DNA of 64,000 bases, taken from NCBI GenBank assembly GCA_026981855.1, contig JALSIB010000037.1:90299-154298 (forward strand), read 5' to 3'. The DNA is from Methylothermaceae bacterium. Its GTDB lineage: Bacteria > Pseudomonadota > Gammaproteobacteria > Methylococcales > Methylothermaceae. The notes beneath the pieces were generated by a model. It had not been told where the DNA came from and searched no databases. It saw only the letters and a program-made list of their open reading frames with translations. Every line of letters starts with the position of its first letter. The stretch's first letter is position 1. The translations under genes and the position numbers were made by a program. This document shows, piece by piece, positions 20,015-29,076 of this stretch.

Positions 20015-20833
20015 TCACGAGGAAGGCGGCTCTTCTTCCCGGGCCACCCCGAACACATCCAGGTCGATGAGAACGAAAGCCGCCAACCACAAAAATGAAT
20101 CCCAGAAATCCAGAAACTCTCCTTTGACGCCCCAAAACACCGCACCACCGAGCAGGATCAGATACAACACCGCTTTGGAGATTTCGCTGGCGCTCAGAAC
20201 CCAACCCTTGAGCCGGCCATGCTCCTTCAGATAGACATCCAGTTCCAGTATCGCGATCACCAACAACCAGGTAGTGGCATAGATCACATCCACCCAGGCC
20301 ATGAACCGCGCATCCTGCAAATGAGAAAGCGTGGTGACGATCTTCGTCCCCTCCAGCGCCACCAGTGGCGTCCCCGCCTGCTGGCGGCAAAGGTCGGAAG
20401 TGATGGGAAGGTACTCATCCAGCGCCTGCAGCCAAGTGTAACCGCTTCCCGCCAGCTCACACAGGGATGCCCCCTCGAAGGGTGCCACATGGGTCAACAT
20501 CAGATATTTGGCGATATAGCCATAATAGGAAGACAAGACGAAGAAATAACAGACCACGCGGACCCCATGCAAAATCCAGGCGACCACTCCCCTGACTCTG
20601 TCCGCCGGCAACCAGGCCGTTTCAACCTCGAAACACAATAACAGCACCAGCCACGACGTGACATCGATGGTGATGGCGAAACTTTCGACGAACCGCTGAT
20701 AGCTGAAGCCGCCGGAAAAGAGATGGCGGCTGGCCTGGTAATCGGAAAGAAAATACTGCCAGGCATCCACCGCCAGAAGAATGTAGATCAGATACTTGAG
20801 CAGCCGGTAAACGGTGTTTCTGGATGGTTTCAT
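20015..20833 (-). CDS. Uncharacterised multi-pass membrane protein
   Basis: Not recognised. The 272-residue protein has about six hydrophobic segments (starting LLKYLIYILLAVDAWQYF, then ITIDVTSWLVLLLCFEV, a third around VVCYFFVLSSYYG, and three in the last 100 residues) and a larger non-membrane loop (about 125-180) with two cysteines. A broken run of aromatic residues and acidic patches within helices suggests a transport or sensing role, but no family motif is visible. The start at 20833 has GATGGGGG directly upstream. It is convergent with trmL and 106 bp downstream of glgP on the same strand. Confidence 0.7.
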   Translation of the reverse strand: MKPSRNTVYRLLKYLIYILLAVDAWQYFLSDYQASRHLFSGGFSYQRFVESFAITIDVTSWLVLLLCFEVETAWLPADRVRGVVAWILHGVRVVCYFFVLSSYYGYIAKYLMLTHVAPFEGASLCELAGSGYTWLQALDEYLPITSDLCRQQAGTPLVALEGTKIVTTLSHLQDARFMAWVDVIYATTWLLVIAILELDVYLKEHGRLKGWVLSASEISKAVLYLILLGGAVFWGVKGEFLDFWDSFLWLAAFVLIDLDVFGVAREEEPPSS

Positions 20834-20939
20834 CGCCCCCATCAAGGTTTTCCCATGGTTTCCACGACCAAGAAAAAAGGGCGAACCATGCGACATGGCC
20901 GCCCCTTACGCGTCTTGTCTCGCGCCGATGCGCTTTCCC

Positions 20940-23468
20940 TCAACCCACCTGGTCCAGGGGCGTCAGCTTCCAGATATCCCGATTGTATTCGCCAATGGTG
21001 CGATCCGTCGAAAAACGCCCGCTGGCGGCGGTATTCAGGATACTCGAACGCAGCCACCGCTTGCGGTCCAGATAAGCCTCCGCCGCCCGCTTTTGCGCCT
21101 CGACGTAACTGCGAAAATCAGCCGCGGTCAGCCAAGGATCGTGAGGGTTTCTGATCGAGCCGATCACATCGTCGAATATGCCGGGCTCGAAACGATTGAA
21201 ATGCCCCCCTTCGAGCAATTCCATCACCCGACAAAGATCTTCGTCGGCGGCGATGATCGCTGAAGGATCATAGCCATGGCGGGTCTGTTCCACTTGCTCT
21301 GCGGTCAAACCGAAGAGGAAGAAATGCTCCTCGCCCACTTCCTCCAGGATCTCGATGTTGGCGCCATCCAGGGTGCCTATGGTCAGCGCCCCGTTCATCA
21401 TGAACTTCATGTTGCCGGTACCGGAAGCCTCCTTGCCGGCGGTGGAGATCTGCTCCGACAGATCTGCCCCGGCGCAAATGATTTCCATCGCCGAAACCCG
21501 GTAGTTGGGCAAAAAGGCCACCCGCAGCAGACCTTCGGTCTGCGGGTCGTTGTTGATCACATCGGCCACATTGTTGATCAACTTGATGATCTTCTTGGCC
21601 ATGAAATACCCCGGGGCCGCCTTGCCGCCGATGATGACGCCCCTGGGAGCCCAATTGCCGGTCTGCCCCCGCTTGATCCGGTCATAAAGATGAATCACGT
21701 GCAGGATGTTCAAAAGCTGCCGCTTGTATTCGTGAATCCGCTTCACCTGGACATCCAGCATGAAGCCGGCCGGGATCTCGACATCCGTTTCTGCGGCAAC
21801 GAAATCGATCAATCGCTGCTTGTTGTGCTCGCGGACTTGCTGCCAGCGTTGCTGAAACTTCGCCTTGCCGGCATAAGAAGCCAGCTCCCGCAACTGCCCC
21901 AGGTCCGTCACCCAGCCATCGCCGATGGTATCGGTGATCAGGGCGCTCAAACCGGGGTTGCTCCACGCCAGCCAGCGGCGCGGCGTGATGCCGTTGGTCT
22001 TGTTGTTGAATTTGTGCGGCCACAGCTCGTAGAAGTCCCGGAACAACCCTTCACTGAGCAGCCTGGAATGCAGCGCCGCCACCCCGTTGACCGAGAAACT
22101 GCCGACGATGGCCAGATAAGCCATCCGCACCTGCTTTTCGTGCCCTTCCTCGATCAACGACATCCTGGCCAGCCTGTCCAGATCTCCCGGCCAACGTTTG
22201 TCCACCTCGGCCAGAAAGCGGGCGTTGATCTCGTAGATGATTTCCAGAATCCTCGGCAACAGTTGCTGGAACAGGCGCACCGGCCATTTTTCCAGCGCCT
22301 CCGGCAGCAAGGTGTGGTTGGTATAGGCCATGGTGCGGGAAGTAATGTCCCAGGCCCGATCCCAATCCAGACCGTGCTCGTCCATCAACAGACGCATCAG
22401 CTCGGCGACAGCGATACTGGGGTGGGTGTCGTTGAGCTGAAAACAGTTTTTTTCCGCGAACTGACTGAAATCTTCTCCGTGTATCCACCCCCAGCGGCGC
22501 AGAACATCCTGGAGGCTGGCGGAAGCCAGGAAATATTGTTGGCGCAACCGCAGTTCCTTGCCGTTTTCACTGGCATCGTTGGGATACAGAACGAGGGAAA
22601 TCTGCTCCGCCGTGTTCTTGGCCGCCACCGCCTCCGGATAATCGCCGGCGTTGAATTCCTCCAGATTGAATTCGTCGGTGGCCATGGCCTTCCACAACCT
22701 CAGGGTATTGACGACATCGTTCCGATAACCTGGAATGGGAACGTCGAAAGGCACCGCCAGGATATCCTGGGTATCGACCCAACGAACCCGTTTCGTCCCC
22801 GCCGCGTCCGTGACGGCTTCGGTGCGACCGCCGAAACGCACTCTCACCGTCAGCTCGGGCCGCTCCAACTCCCACACGTTACCGTTTCGCAACCAGTGAT
22901 CCGGTTCCTCCACCTGATAGCCGTTGTCGATGAGCTGACGGAACATGCCATATTCATAACGCAGACCATACCCCATCACCGGCAGCTGCAAAGTGGCGCA
23001 ACTGTCCAGAAAGCAGGCCGCCAGACGTCCCAACCCCCCATTGCCGAGTCCCGCGTCGGGTTCGATCTGGATCAGCTCTTCCATTTCGATGCCGATATCA
23101 AACAAGGCCTTGTTCGCCGCATCGGTCAACCCCAGATTGAGCATGGCATTGCCGAGCGTGCGGCCAAGCAAAAATTCCATCGACAGGTAATAAGCCTGCT
23201 TGCATTGGGATTGACTGCAGACATGACGGGTGTCCCGCCACCGTTCCATCAGCCGATCGCGTATCGCAAGGCCCAAAGCGGTATAGGCGTAGTGGGCGGA
23301 GCGACAGTCCCGGTCCCGTCCCAGGGTATAGTTGAAATGATGCTTATAATCCTTCTTGATGTCCCCGGGTTTCATTCCCAAGGGGGGCAGATCGGTGATA
23401 CAGGGAGAGGGAGTGCTTTTGATCAGGGGTTGGACTGGCATAGATTTTTCACATATAAAAACATTCAT
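20940..23468 (-). CDS. glgP: Glycogen/maltodextrin phosphorylase
   Basis: GT35 phosphorylase releasing glucose-1-phosphate from glycogen. The 842-residue protein is full length, with GLGNGGLGRLAACFLDS near residue 145, the NDTHPSIAVAELMR region, KVNGVAALHS-like VNGVAALHSRLL, and EASGTGNMKFMMNGALTIG carrying the PLP lysine. The absence of an extended regulatory N-terminus is typical of bacterial forms. The start is uncertain: ATG at 23468 or 23441 both lack a strong ribosome binding site. Glycogen storage is common in methanotrophs. Promoter DNA shared with the divergent tRNA operon lies upstream. Confidence 0.96.
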   Translation of the reverse strand: MNVFICEKSMPVQPLIKSTPSPCITDLPPLGMKPGDIKKDYKHHFNYTLGRDRDCRSAHYAYTALGLAIRDRLMERWRDTRHVCSQSQCKQAYYLSMEFLLGRTLGNAMLNLGLTDAANKALFDIGIEMEELIQIEPDAGLGNGGLGRLAACFLDSCATLQLPVMGYGLRYEYGMFRQLIDNGYQVEEPDHWLRNGNVWELERPELTVRVRFGGRTEAVTDAAGTKRVRWVDTQDILAVPFDVPIPGYRNDVVNTLRLWKAMATDEFNLEEFNAGDYPEAVAAKNTAEQISLVLYPNDASENGKELRLRQQYFLASASLQDVLRRWGWIHGEDFSQFAEKNCFQLNDTHPSIAVAELMRLLMDEHGLDWDRAWDITSRTMAYTNHTLLPEALEKWPVRLFQQLLPRILEIIYEINARFLAEVDKRWPGDLDRLARMSLIEEGHEKQVRMAYLAIVGSFSVNGVAALHSRLLSEGLFRDFYELWPHKFNNKTNGITPRRWLAWSNPGLSALITDTIGDGWVTDLGQLRELASYAGKAKFQQRWQQVREHNKQRLIDFVAAETDVEIPAGFMLDVQVKRIHEYKRQLLNILHVIHLYDRIKRGQTGNWAPRGVIIGGKAAPGYFMAKKIIKLINNVADVINNDPQTEGLLRVAFLPNYRVSAMEIICAGADLSEQISTAGKEASGTGNMKFMMNGALTIGTLDGANIEILEEVGEEHFFLFGLTAEQVEQTRHGYDPSAIIAADEDLCRVMELLEGGHFNRFEPGIFDDVIGSIRNPHDPWLTAADFRSYVEAQKRAAEAYLDRKRWLRSSILNTAASGRFSTDRTIGEYNRDIWKLTPLDQVG

Positions 23469-23530
23469 TTTAAGCTTGACGCAGGCGTTCTGCCAAGAAT
23501 TGGGTTACAAAAATAATCCATTCACCACCC

Positions 23531-23559
23531 TTGACAATGACCGGAGCCTTACGTAAATT
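23531..23559 (+). promoter_or_regulatory. Sigma70 promoter of the tRNA-Arg/tRNA-Asn operon
   Basis: Perfect -35 TTGACA at 23531-23536 and -10 TAAATT at 23554-23559 with a 17-base spacer, 21 bases before the 5' end of tRNA-Arg. Confidence 0.8.
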
Positions 23560-23580
23560 ATCACGCTCTTTGATGAGCAA

Positions 23581-23657
23581 GCGCCCGTAGCTCAGCTGGA
23601 TAGAGTACCTGGCTACGAACCAGGTGGTCGGAGGTTCGAATCCTTCCGGGCGCGCCA
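23581..23657 (+). tRNA. tRNA-Arg (anticodon ACG)
   Basis: A 77-nt cloverleaf with encoded CCA. Acceptor GCGCCCG pairs with CGGGCGC, the D arm is GCTCAGCTGGATAGAGT, and the anticodon loop CTACGAA gives ACG, expected to be edited to ICG by TadA. The T arm has GGTTCGAATCC. First gene of a two-tRNA operon. Confidence 0.97.
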
Positions 23658-23674
23658 GTAAAAACAGGTTCCAC

Positions 23675-23750
<76 letters not shown>

Positions 23751-23759
23751 ATAAAAGGG

Positions 23760-23796
23760 AAAGGCTTAACCTTTACAGGTTAAGCCTTTTCTTTTG
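23760..23796 (+). terminator. Rho-independent terminator of the tRNA operon
   Basis: A perfect 12-bp stem, AAAGGCTTAACC with GGTTAAGCCTTT, a six-base loop TTTACA, then a T-rich tail TCTTTTG. The A-rich left flank may let it also work for the converging minus-strand gene. Confidence 0.92.
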
Positions 23797-23842
23797 TCTC
23801 CGTGGCTTACCCCCGCCGGGGGCTGCAAAAGCGCCTGTCGGC

Positions 23843-24679
23843 TTAACGTCTGCCCGAGCTTCTTTCCTGCTGGATTTTTCTCACTGGAAGGTATTCGACA
23901 GTGGGCATACGGCGTACCGGCTGGGGATAGAGATTCATCAACTGGAGGAATTCCTCCGGCATGTCGGTGGAAACGGGCAGTCCCATGCGCTTGGCTTCAT
24001 CGGCGGTAATGGGATAGTCGTGAGTCCAGGTGCCGGTGGAGAGCAGTTCCGCCAGCTCTTCCGCCTTGTCCCTGGAAAACCTGGGCTGCAGCAACTCAAG
24101 CACCGCGTCCCGAACCTGGCGAATGGCTTTTTTCGACTGGTCGGCCAGGATCAAAGTCTGATCGTCCACGTTGTTGACGTCCTTTTGGGAAACCGCTTCC
24201 AGAATCGAGGCGGCGGCGTATTGCCCCAATTGCGGATCCACCGGCCCCAGAACCGCGTGTTCACAGAGAACGATCTCATCTGCCGCCAGCGCGATCAGGG
24301 TTCCACCGGACATGGCGTAGTGGGGCACGATGACCCGCACCCTGCCTTTGTGCCTGGAAATGGCTCTGGCGATCTGGAGCGCGGCCAACACCAGACCGCC
24401 CGGTGTATGCAGAACCAGATCGATGGGCACTTCGGGGTCGGTCAGGTGAATGGCACGAATGACCTCCTCGGAATCGTTCACGTCGATGTATCGCACGACG
24501 GGAAATCCCAGCAGATTCATCGACTCTTGACGATGCACCATGAGGATCACCCGACTGCCACGCCGGGCTTCGATGCGGGAAATCAAACGGGTTCGGCTCG
24601 CTTCGATCATTCGCTGCTGCAAGACCGGCTGCAGCGCGGAGAACAGGAAAAACAACCAAAACAGGGTAGAAAAATCCAT
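23843..24679 (-). CDS. SDH/SppA-like Clp-fold serine protease, membrane-anchored
   Basis: Protein of 278 residues with an N-terminal membrane segment (about 4-22) and a Clp/crotonase-type protease domain resembling the serine dehydrogenase proteinase (SDH) family. The oxyanion region is VLHTPGGLVLAA and the nucleophile is in HYAMSGGTLIALAADEIV, with the charged relay region LGPVDPQLGQY. The family may act as membrane-associated peptidases, related to SppA and NfeD-type proteins. The start at 24679 has GAGG upstream and sits at the membrane segment. It follows a rhomboid protease gene by 22 bp. Confidence 0.86.
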   Translation of the reverse strand: MDFSTLFWLFFLFSALQPVLQQRMIEASRTRLISRIEARRGSRVILMVHRQESMNLLGFPVVRYIDVNDSEEVIRAIHLTDPEVPIDLVLHTPGGLVLAALQIARAISRHKGRVRVIVPHYAMSGGTLIALAADEIVLCEHAVLGPVDPQLGQYAAASILEAVSQKDVNNVDDQTLILADQSKKAIRQVRDAVLELLQPRFSRDKAEELAELLSTGTWTHDYPITADEAKRMGLPVSTDMPEEFLQLMNLYPQPVRRMPTVEYLPVRKIQQERSSGRR

Positions 24680-24701
24680 AATGAAACCTCGGTTATGATT
24701 C

Positions 24702-25472
24702 TCAGTCTTGAATCGTCCGGCTCTGGCCGGGATGACCCAGATCGGCATCCCACGCCTGCTCATAGGTCATTTCGTCACGGAAATGCACCCCTTTGCGCTC
24801 CGGATCGAGAAACAGCCGGCATAAAGCCAGTCCGGCCACAAAGCCGCCGATGTGGGCCCACCAGGCCACGCCTCCCACCGCTCCGGCCACCGTCAACGAA
24901 GCCACACCGGACATCAGTTGAGAACCGAACCAGACGACGATGAAAACGGCGGCCGGCACCGCAACGAACAGCGGATAGAAAAACAAGGGAACCAAGGTGA
25001 TGATGTGCGCCCGGGGATAGAGGAGCAGATAGGCACCCAATACCCCGGATATCGCCCCGGAAGCGCCGACAGTGGGCACAGTGGAGTGCATATTGGTGGC
25101 CCAGTGCACTCCCCCCGCGAGAATCCCGCACAGCAGATAGAAAACCAGGAAACGCCACGGCCCCATCCGGTCCTCGACGTTATCCCCGAATATCCACAGG
25201 CTCCACATGTTACTGATGATGTGCATCCATCCGCCATGGAGAAACATGGAAGTCAGGAAGGGCCAGTAATTATCGACCGGAAGTCCAAGCCACATGGCCC
25301 AATCCGGATGGGTATAGCGGGCGGGAACGATGCCGAACCAATAAAACACCGCCTTCAATTGTTCAGGAGGCAAGGCCCTTTCGAAAAAGAAAACCAGAAC
25401 GTTGACCCCAATGATTCCCCATGTCATCAATGGCGGTGAACGGCTGGGAATGGTGTCTCGTATGGGTAACAT
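24702..25472 (-). CDS. Rhomboid-family intramembrane serine protease
   Basis: Protein of 256 residues with about six or seven membrane helices, the catalytic serine in PTVGASGAISGVLGAY and the catalytic histidine in WWAHIGGFVAG, plus the HGGWMHIISNMWSLWIFGDNVED motif of the second helix. These are diagnostic of active rhomboids. The start at 25472 (MLPIRDTIPSRSPP) is the normal N-terminus; the frame is open upstream. Its substrate is not predictable. It is co-directional with the Clp-fold protease, suggesting a shared proteolytic process. Confidence 0.94.
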   Translation of the reverse strand: MLPIRDTIPSRSPPLMTWGIIGVNVLVFFFERALPPEQLKAVFYWFGIVPARYTHPDWAMWLGLPVDNYWPFLTSMFLHGGWMHIISNMWSLWIFGDNVEDRMGPWRFLVFYLLCGILAGGVHWATNMHSTVPTVGASGAISGVLGAYLLLYPRAHIITLVPLFFYPLFVAVPAAVFIVVWFGSQLMSGVASLTVAGAVGGVAWWAHIGGFVAGLALCRLFLDPERKGVHFRDEMTYEQAWDADLGHPGQSRTIQD

Positions 25473-25639
25473 GCTCGGGCTCCTGTTGTTGTTTTTGCGC
25501 GGTCTTCCAACCAACTCCCCCCGATTCTACAAGCCGGGCGGCGGAATTGCGATGATTGCTCACCCCAGAGTCATACATGCCGGCCCACGGACAGGGGGGA
25601 GCGCACCCCAACCCCCTTTTGTCTTAAAATGATTTCGTC

Positions 25640-27007
25640 ATGCAGACTGGATTCGGGATGTCCAAGTATCGTACCGCACCGCTGGCCTCCTCTCGAATGC
25701 CTCCCGGCATTCCCTACATCGTCGCCAACGAGGCGGCGGAACGCTTCAGCTATTACGGGATGCGGGCGATTCTGGTGGTTTTCATGACCCAGTATCTCAC
25801 CGATTCCATGGGACACCCCGATACCATGGGGACAGAGGAGGCGAAAGGCTGGTTCCACCTCTTCGTGTCGGCGGTCTATCTGACGCCGATACTGGGCGCG
25901 CTGATCTCGGACGGCTGGCTGGGAAAGTACCGCACCATCCTCCTCCTCTCACTGGTGTACTGCCTGGGGCATTTCGCGCTGGCCCTGGATTCGACCCGCA
26001 CCGGGCTGCTCATGGGCCAGTCGTTGATCGCACTGGGCGCCGGCGGCATCAAACCGTGCGTCTCCAGCCATCTGGGGGATCAATTCGGGGCCAGCAACCG
26101 GCACCTCCTTACCCACGCCTTCGGTTGGTTCTACTTCGCCATCAATCTGGGCGCTTTCGGCGCAATGCTCGTCACCCCCTACCTGCTTCATCACCATGGC
26201 CCTTCCATGGCTTTCGCCCTGCCCGGTATGCTGATGGCGCTGGCCACCTTCGTTTTCTGGACCGGGCGCCACCGCTACGCCCACATTCCTCCCGGCGGCA
26301 GACGCTTCATCCGGCAGGCATTGGGCCGGGAGGGCCTGGCGGTATTGGGAAAACTGGCCCTCATCTACCTGTTCGTCGCCATGTTCTGGGCGCTGTTCGA
26401 CCAAACCGGCTCTTCCTGGGTGTTGCAGGCCCAACACATGGAAAGAAGATGGCTGGGCCATGAAATTCTGCCATCGCAAATCCAGGCGGCCAACCCGCTG
26501 CTCATCATGATCCTGGTCCCTTTGTTTTCCTACGTGGTCTACCCGAAACTGGAACGGTTCGTGCGGGTCACCCCGCTTGGCAAGATGGCGGCGGGCATGT
26601 TCATCACCGTGCTGGCCTTTGCCCTCAGCAGCTGGCTGCAGATGCGCATCGACGCCGGCGGCACGCCACACATCACCTGGCAGCTGGCCGCCTATCTCCT
26701 GCTGACCTGCGCCGAGGTCATGGTGTCGATCACCTGCCTGGAATTTTCCTACACCCAGGCCCCCAATACCATGAAGTCCTTCATCATGGCGTTTTTCATG
26801 ATGTCGGTGGCGGCCGGCAACCTGTTCACCAGCGCCGTCAATTTCTTCATCCAGAATCCCGACGGCAGCAGCAAGCTGGAAGGCGCGGCTTATTTCTGGT
26901 TCTTCACCGCGGTCATGCTGCTGACCGCTTTCCTGTTCCTGCTGGTCGCCCGTTACTATAAGGGGAAAACCCATATCCAGGTGGAAATGCCGCTCGAACG
27001 CCTATGA
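25640..27007 (+). CDS. POT/PTR2-family proton-coupled peptide transporter
   Basis: MFS transporter of 455 residues that imports di- and tripeptides with protons. The signature ExxER is present (ANEAAERFSYYGMRAIL near residue 35), as is the FYFAINLGA-type motif (WFYFAINLGAFGAML). About 12-14 hydrophobic segments are visible. The start is either 25640 or 25658; neither has a strong ribosome binding site. Its stop overlaps the start of the MEKHLA gene by 4 bp. Confidence 0.93.
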   Translation: MQTGFGMSKYRTAPLASSRMPPGIPYIVANEAAERFSYYGMRAILVVFMTQYLTDSMGHPDTMGTEEAKGWFHLFVSAVYLTPILGALISDGWLGKYRTILLLSLVYCLGHFALALDSTRTGLLMGQSLIALGAGGIKPCVSSHLGDQFGASNRHLLTHAFGWFYFAINLGAFGAMLVTPYLLHHHGPSMAFALPGMLMALATFVFWTGRHRYAHIPPGGRRFIRQALGREGLAVLGKLALIYLFVAMFWALFDQTGSSWVLQAQHMERRWLGHEILPSQIQAANPLLIMILVPLFSYVVYPKLERFVRVTPLGKMAAGMFITVLAFALSSWLQMRIDAGGTPHITWQLAAYLLLTCAEVMVSITCLEFSYTQAPNTMKSFIMAFFMMSVAAGNLFTSAVNFFIQNPDGSSKLEGAAYFWFFTAVMLLTAFLFLLVARYYKGKTHIQVEMPLERL

Positions 27008-27495
27008 TTTTGCCCAAACCCGCCCCCGGCAACGACTTTCTCAGCCGCCATGTCGAATTGTTGTGTTTCAGCTTTCGCCACTGGACGGGCGAGGCGCTGG
27101 TACCCCAGGACCTCCCCCCTGCCGAGGCGGCCCGATGGCTCTATCATGCGCCATTCGCCCTCCTCTCCCACGACACCCGGGCCGACCCGGTGTTCAACTA
27201 CGCCAACCTCTGCGCCCAAGACCTGTTCGAAATGGACTGGGCCACCTTCACCCGCCTACCCTCCCGCCTGTCGGCGGAAGCGCCGGTGCGCGAGAAGCGT
27301 CAAAGGTTGTTGGAAACCGTAGCGCGCCAGGGATATATCGATGACTACCGGGGAATCCGCATCAGCCAAAGTGGACGCCGGTTCAAAATAGAAGGGGCCC
27401 GGATCTGGAACGTCATCGATCAATCCGGCCGTTTGCTCGGTCAGGCCGCCAAACTCGATCGCTGGACATTCCTCGGCGACAAGCAAACTCCTTGA
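27004..27495 (+). CDS. MEKHLA-domain protein
   Basis: A PAS-related MEKHLA domain protein of 163 residues. Recognisable parts are VFNYANLCAQDLFEMDW, LPSRLSAE, and the C-terminal GRLLGQAAKLDRWTFL. Such proteins are widespread and small, and their function is uncertain; a light- or redox-sensing role has been suggested for related PAS domains. It is coupled to the POT transporter by an ATGA overlap, and its last 83 bases overlap the convergent DUF523 gene. Confidence 0.85.
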   Translation: MILPKPAPGNDFLSRHVELLCFSFRHWTGEALVPQDLPPAEAARWLYHAPFALLSHDTRADPVFNYANLCAQDLFEMDWATFTRLPSRLSAEAPVREKRQRLLETVARQGYIDDYRGIRISQSGRRFKIEGARIWNVIDQSGRLLGQAAKLDRWTFLGDKQTP

Positions 27496-27994
27496 CCGCC
27501 GAAACGAACGCCCGCCAGCCATCCTCATCGTCCAGAACCTTTTCCTCGATCACCGGCAACCCCGGAAGGCGGTTCAGCAACCCATGGACGAACCGTCCTT
27601 GAACCTTCCGGGGCAATGCCCGGCCCATGGGGTCGCGCAAAGCGACGGCCAAACCGCAACTGGGTGACCGGCTCTTGCAGATCATGCCACAAAGCCGCGG
27701 CTCCCGGGTCGCCACCTGCATCGCATAGCGCGCCAGCGGATCGGTCACATCCCTCTCCCGATCCTCGAGGCCCTTGACCCTCACGCCTTCGGCGCCAATC
27801 ATCAATGCCAGGGGCGCCCTGGGAACCCCCAGCCCGATGGCCACCTCCGGACAGATCTCCACAGCCGACAGCGAGGCTGCCTGCAACAATTCCACCAGCC
27901 GCAGATGACGTTTGTCCTTGCCGTCGTAGCGGACTTTCCGGCCCAGCAGGCAAGCGCTGACGGCGACGGGGATTTTCTGATGAGGGGTGCTCAT
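27413..27994 (-). CDS. DUF523 family protein
   Basis: Protein of 193 residues with the family pattern VSACLLGRKVRYDG at the N-terminus, ICPEVAIGLGVPR, and the cysteine motif ICKSRSPSCG in the middle. The conserved cysteines suggest a metal or Fe-S site. No biochemical role is firmly established. The 3' end overlaps the convergent MEKHLA gene by 83 bp, and the C-terminal 30 residues look lineage-specific. Confidence 0.9.
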   Translation of the reverse strand: MSTPHQKIPVAVSACLLGRKVRYDGKDKRHLRLVELLQAASLSAVEICPEVAIGLGVPRAPLALMIGAEGVRVKGLEDRERDVTDPLARYAMQVATREPRLCGMICKSRSPSCGLAVALRDPMGRALPRKVQGRFVHGLLNRLPGLPVIEEKVLDDEDGWRAFVSAVKEFACRRGMSSDRVWRPDRANGRIDR

Positions 27995-28078
27995 GGTTTC
28001 GATCCCGTAGAGAAAGCACCGAACCGGTGCACTTCCTTTACAATACTCCCCAATCGAATCATTTCAAGAGGAAAAACC

Positions 28079-28540
28079 ATGCAGTATGTCGATATTTCCC
28101 TGACCATCTTTCAGGCGGCCGTCATCATCTCCCTGCTTTTTCTGGCCGTGGGCATGGCGAAACCAGGCTGGCTCCTTTTTTGGGTCGAAAAGCCCAAACG
28201 GATCTACCTGTTCATTCCGGGGATACTCTTGTTCATCGGCTGTTACTTCGCCTTCAGCATGAAAACAGGCACCCCCATGCCCATCGCCGCCATCCATGCG
28301 ATGATCCTGGCCGATGCGCTGTTTTTGATCATTGGCATGATCAATCCCGCCTGGGTCTTCGGCAGCGAAAAACCGGACCGGCTCTGGGTATCGATCATTG
28401 CCGTACTCCTTTTCATGGGGCTGATGACCCTGCAGGGCATGTATTACGGCCCCAAAAACAAGCGTCAGGCATCCCCGACAGGTTCCTTGCGGCAGCAGTC
28501 CATGCCCGCCCCCACACCTGAACCGGAAGCCACGAAATGA
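28079..28540 (+). CDS. Small uncharacterised membrane protein
   Basis: Not recognised. The 153-residue protein has four hydrophobic segments (starting ISLTIFQAAVIISLLFLAV, IYLFIPGILLFIGCYFAF, IHAMILADALFLIIGMI, SIIAVLLFMGLMTL) and a polar, proline-rich C-terminal tail. GKP/GSEKPDR-type loops occur twice (WVEKPKRIYLF and GSEKPDRLWV), suggesting an internal duplication of a two-helix unit. AAGAGG precedes the ATG at 28079. It overlaps the following lipoprotein gene by 4 bp. Confidence 0.75.
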   Translation: MQYVDISLTIFQAAVIISLLFLAVGMAKPGWLLFWVEKPKRIYLFIPGILLFIGCYFAFSMKTGTPMPIAAIHAMILADALFLIIGMINPAWVFGSEKPDRLWVSIIAVLLFMGLMTLQGMYYGPKNKRQASPTGSLRQQSMPAPTPEPEATK

Positions 28541-29076
28541 CCTTCCGCCCGCTGCCCCTCCTCATTTTGGCATTGGGGCTGAATGCCTGCTCCCTCGATC
28601 CAGTATTCGCCCCGGCGCCAACACCCCGATATCCTGCCACGACGGTACCACCGGTTCAGGCCACCCGCCCCCAGCCCCCGCCAACGCCCCCTTCTCCTGC
28701 CAGGCCCATGCCGGAAACCGAAACCTCACCCCGGCCAGCCCGGCCAAAACCGCCCTCCCCCGCGGTGGTCGCCCTGATGCAACAAGCAGAGCGCGACCGG
28801 GCCCGTGGCGATCTGGAACGCGCTGCTTCGAAACTGGAAAGGGGACTGAGGATTCAACCCCGCAACGCCGGACTTTGGTACCAACTGGCCAAAATCCGGC
28901 TTCAGCAGGAACAGCCAGGACTGGCGGAAGAACTGGCCAAAAAATCCCTGAGCCTCGCGGCCGGTCAAACAGACCTGATCCGGCGCAACTGGGGGTTGAT
29001 CGCCAGAGCCAGACATCAGCGCGGAGATGTGGGCGGCGCCAGGGAAGCAAAGCGCCGGGCGGCCTCTCTTCATTGA
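28537..29076 (+). CDS. Proline-rich lipoprotein with TPR-like repeat
   Basis: Protein of 179 residues with a signal peptide ending in a lipobox LNAC (cysteine at residue 18), a long proline-rich linker (about 25-75), and a C-terminal TPR-like helical part (RGDLERAASKLERGLRIQPRNAGLWYQLAKIRL). It probably sits in the outer membrane facing the periplasm; Lnt, encoded at 31877, would complete its acylation. It is coupled to the upstream membrane protein and overlaps the convergent reductase gene by 7 bp. Confidence 0.82.
   Translation: MTFRPLPLLILALGLNACSLDPVFAPAPTPRYPATTVPPVQATRPQPPPTPPSPARPMPETETSPRPARPKPPSPAVVALMQQAERDRARGDLERAASKLERGLRIQPRNAGLWYQLAKIRLQQEQPGLAEELAKKSLSLAAGQTDLIRRNWGLIARARHQRGDVGGAREAKRRAASLH

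Noticed and set aside
23781..24943. Plus-strand frame through the tRNA genes and over the Clp-fold protease
   Set aside because: Begins inside tRNA genes and is antisense to a conserved protease.
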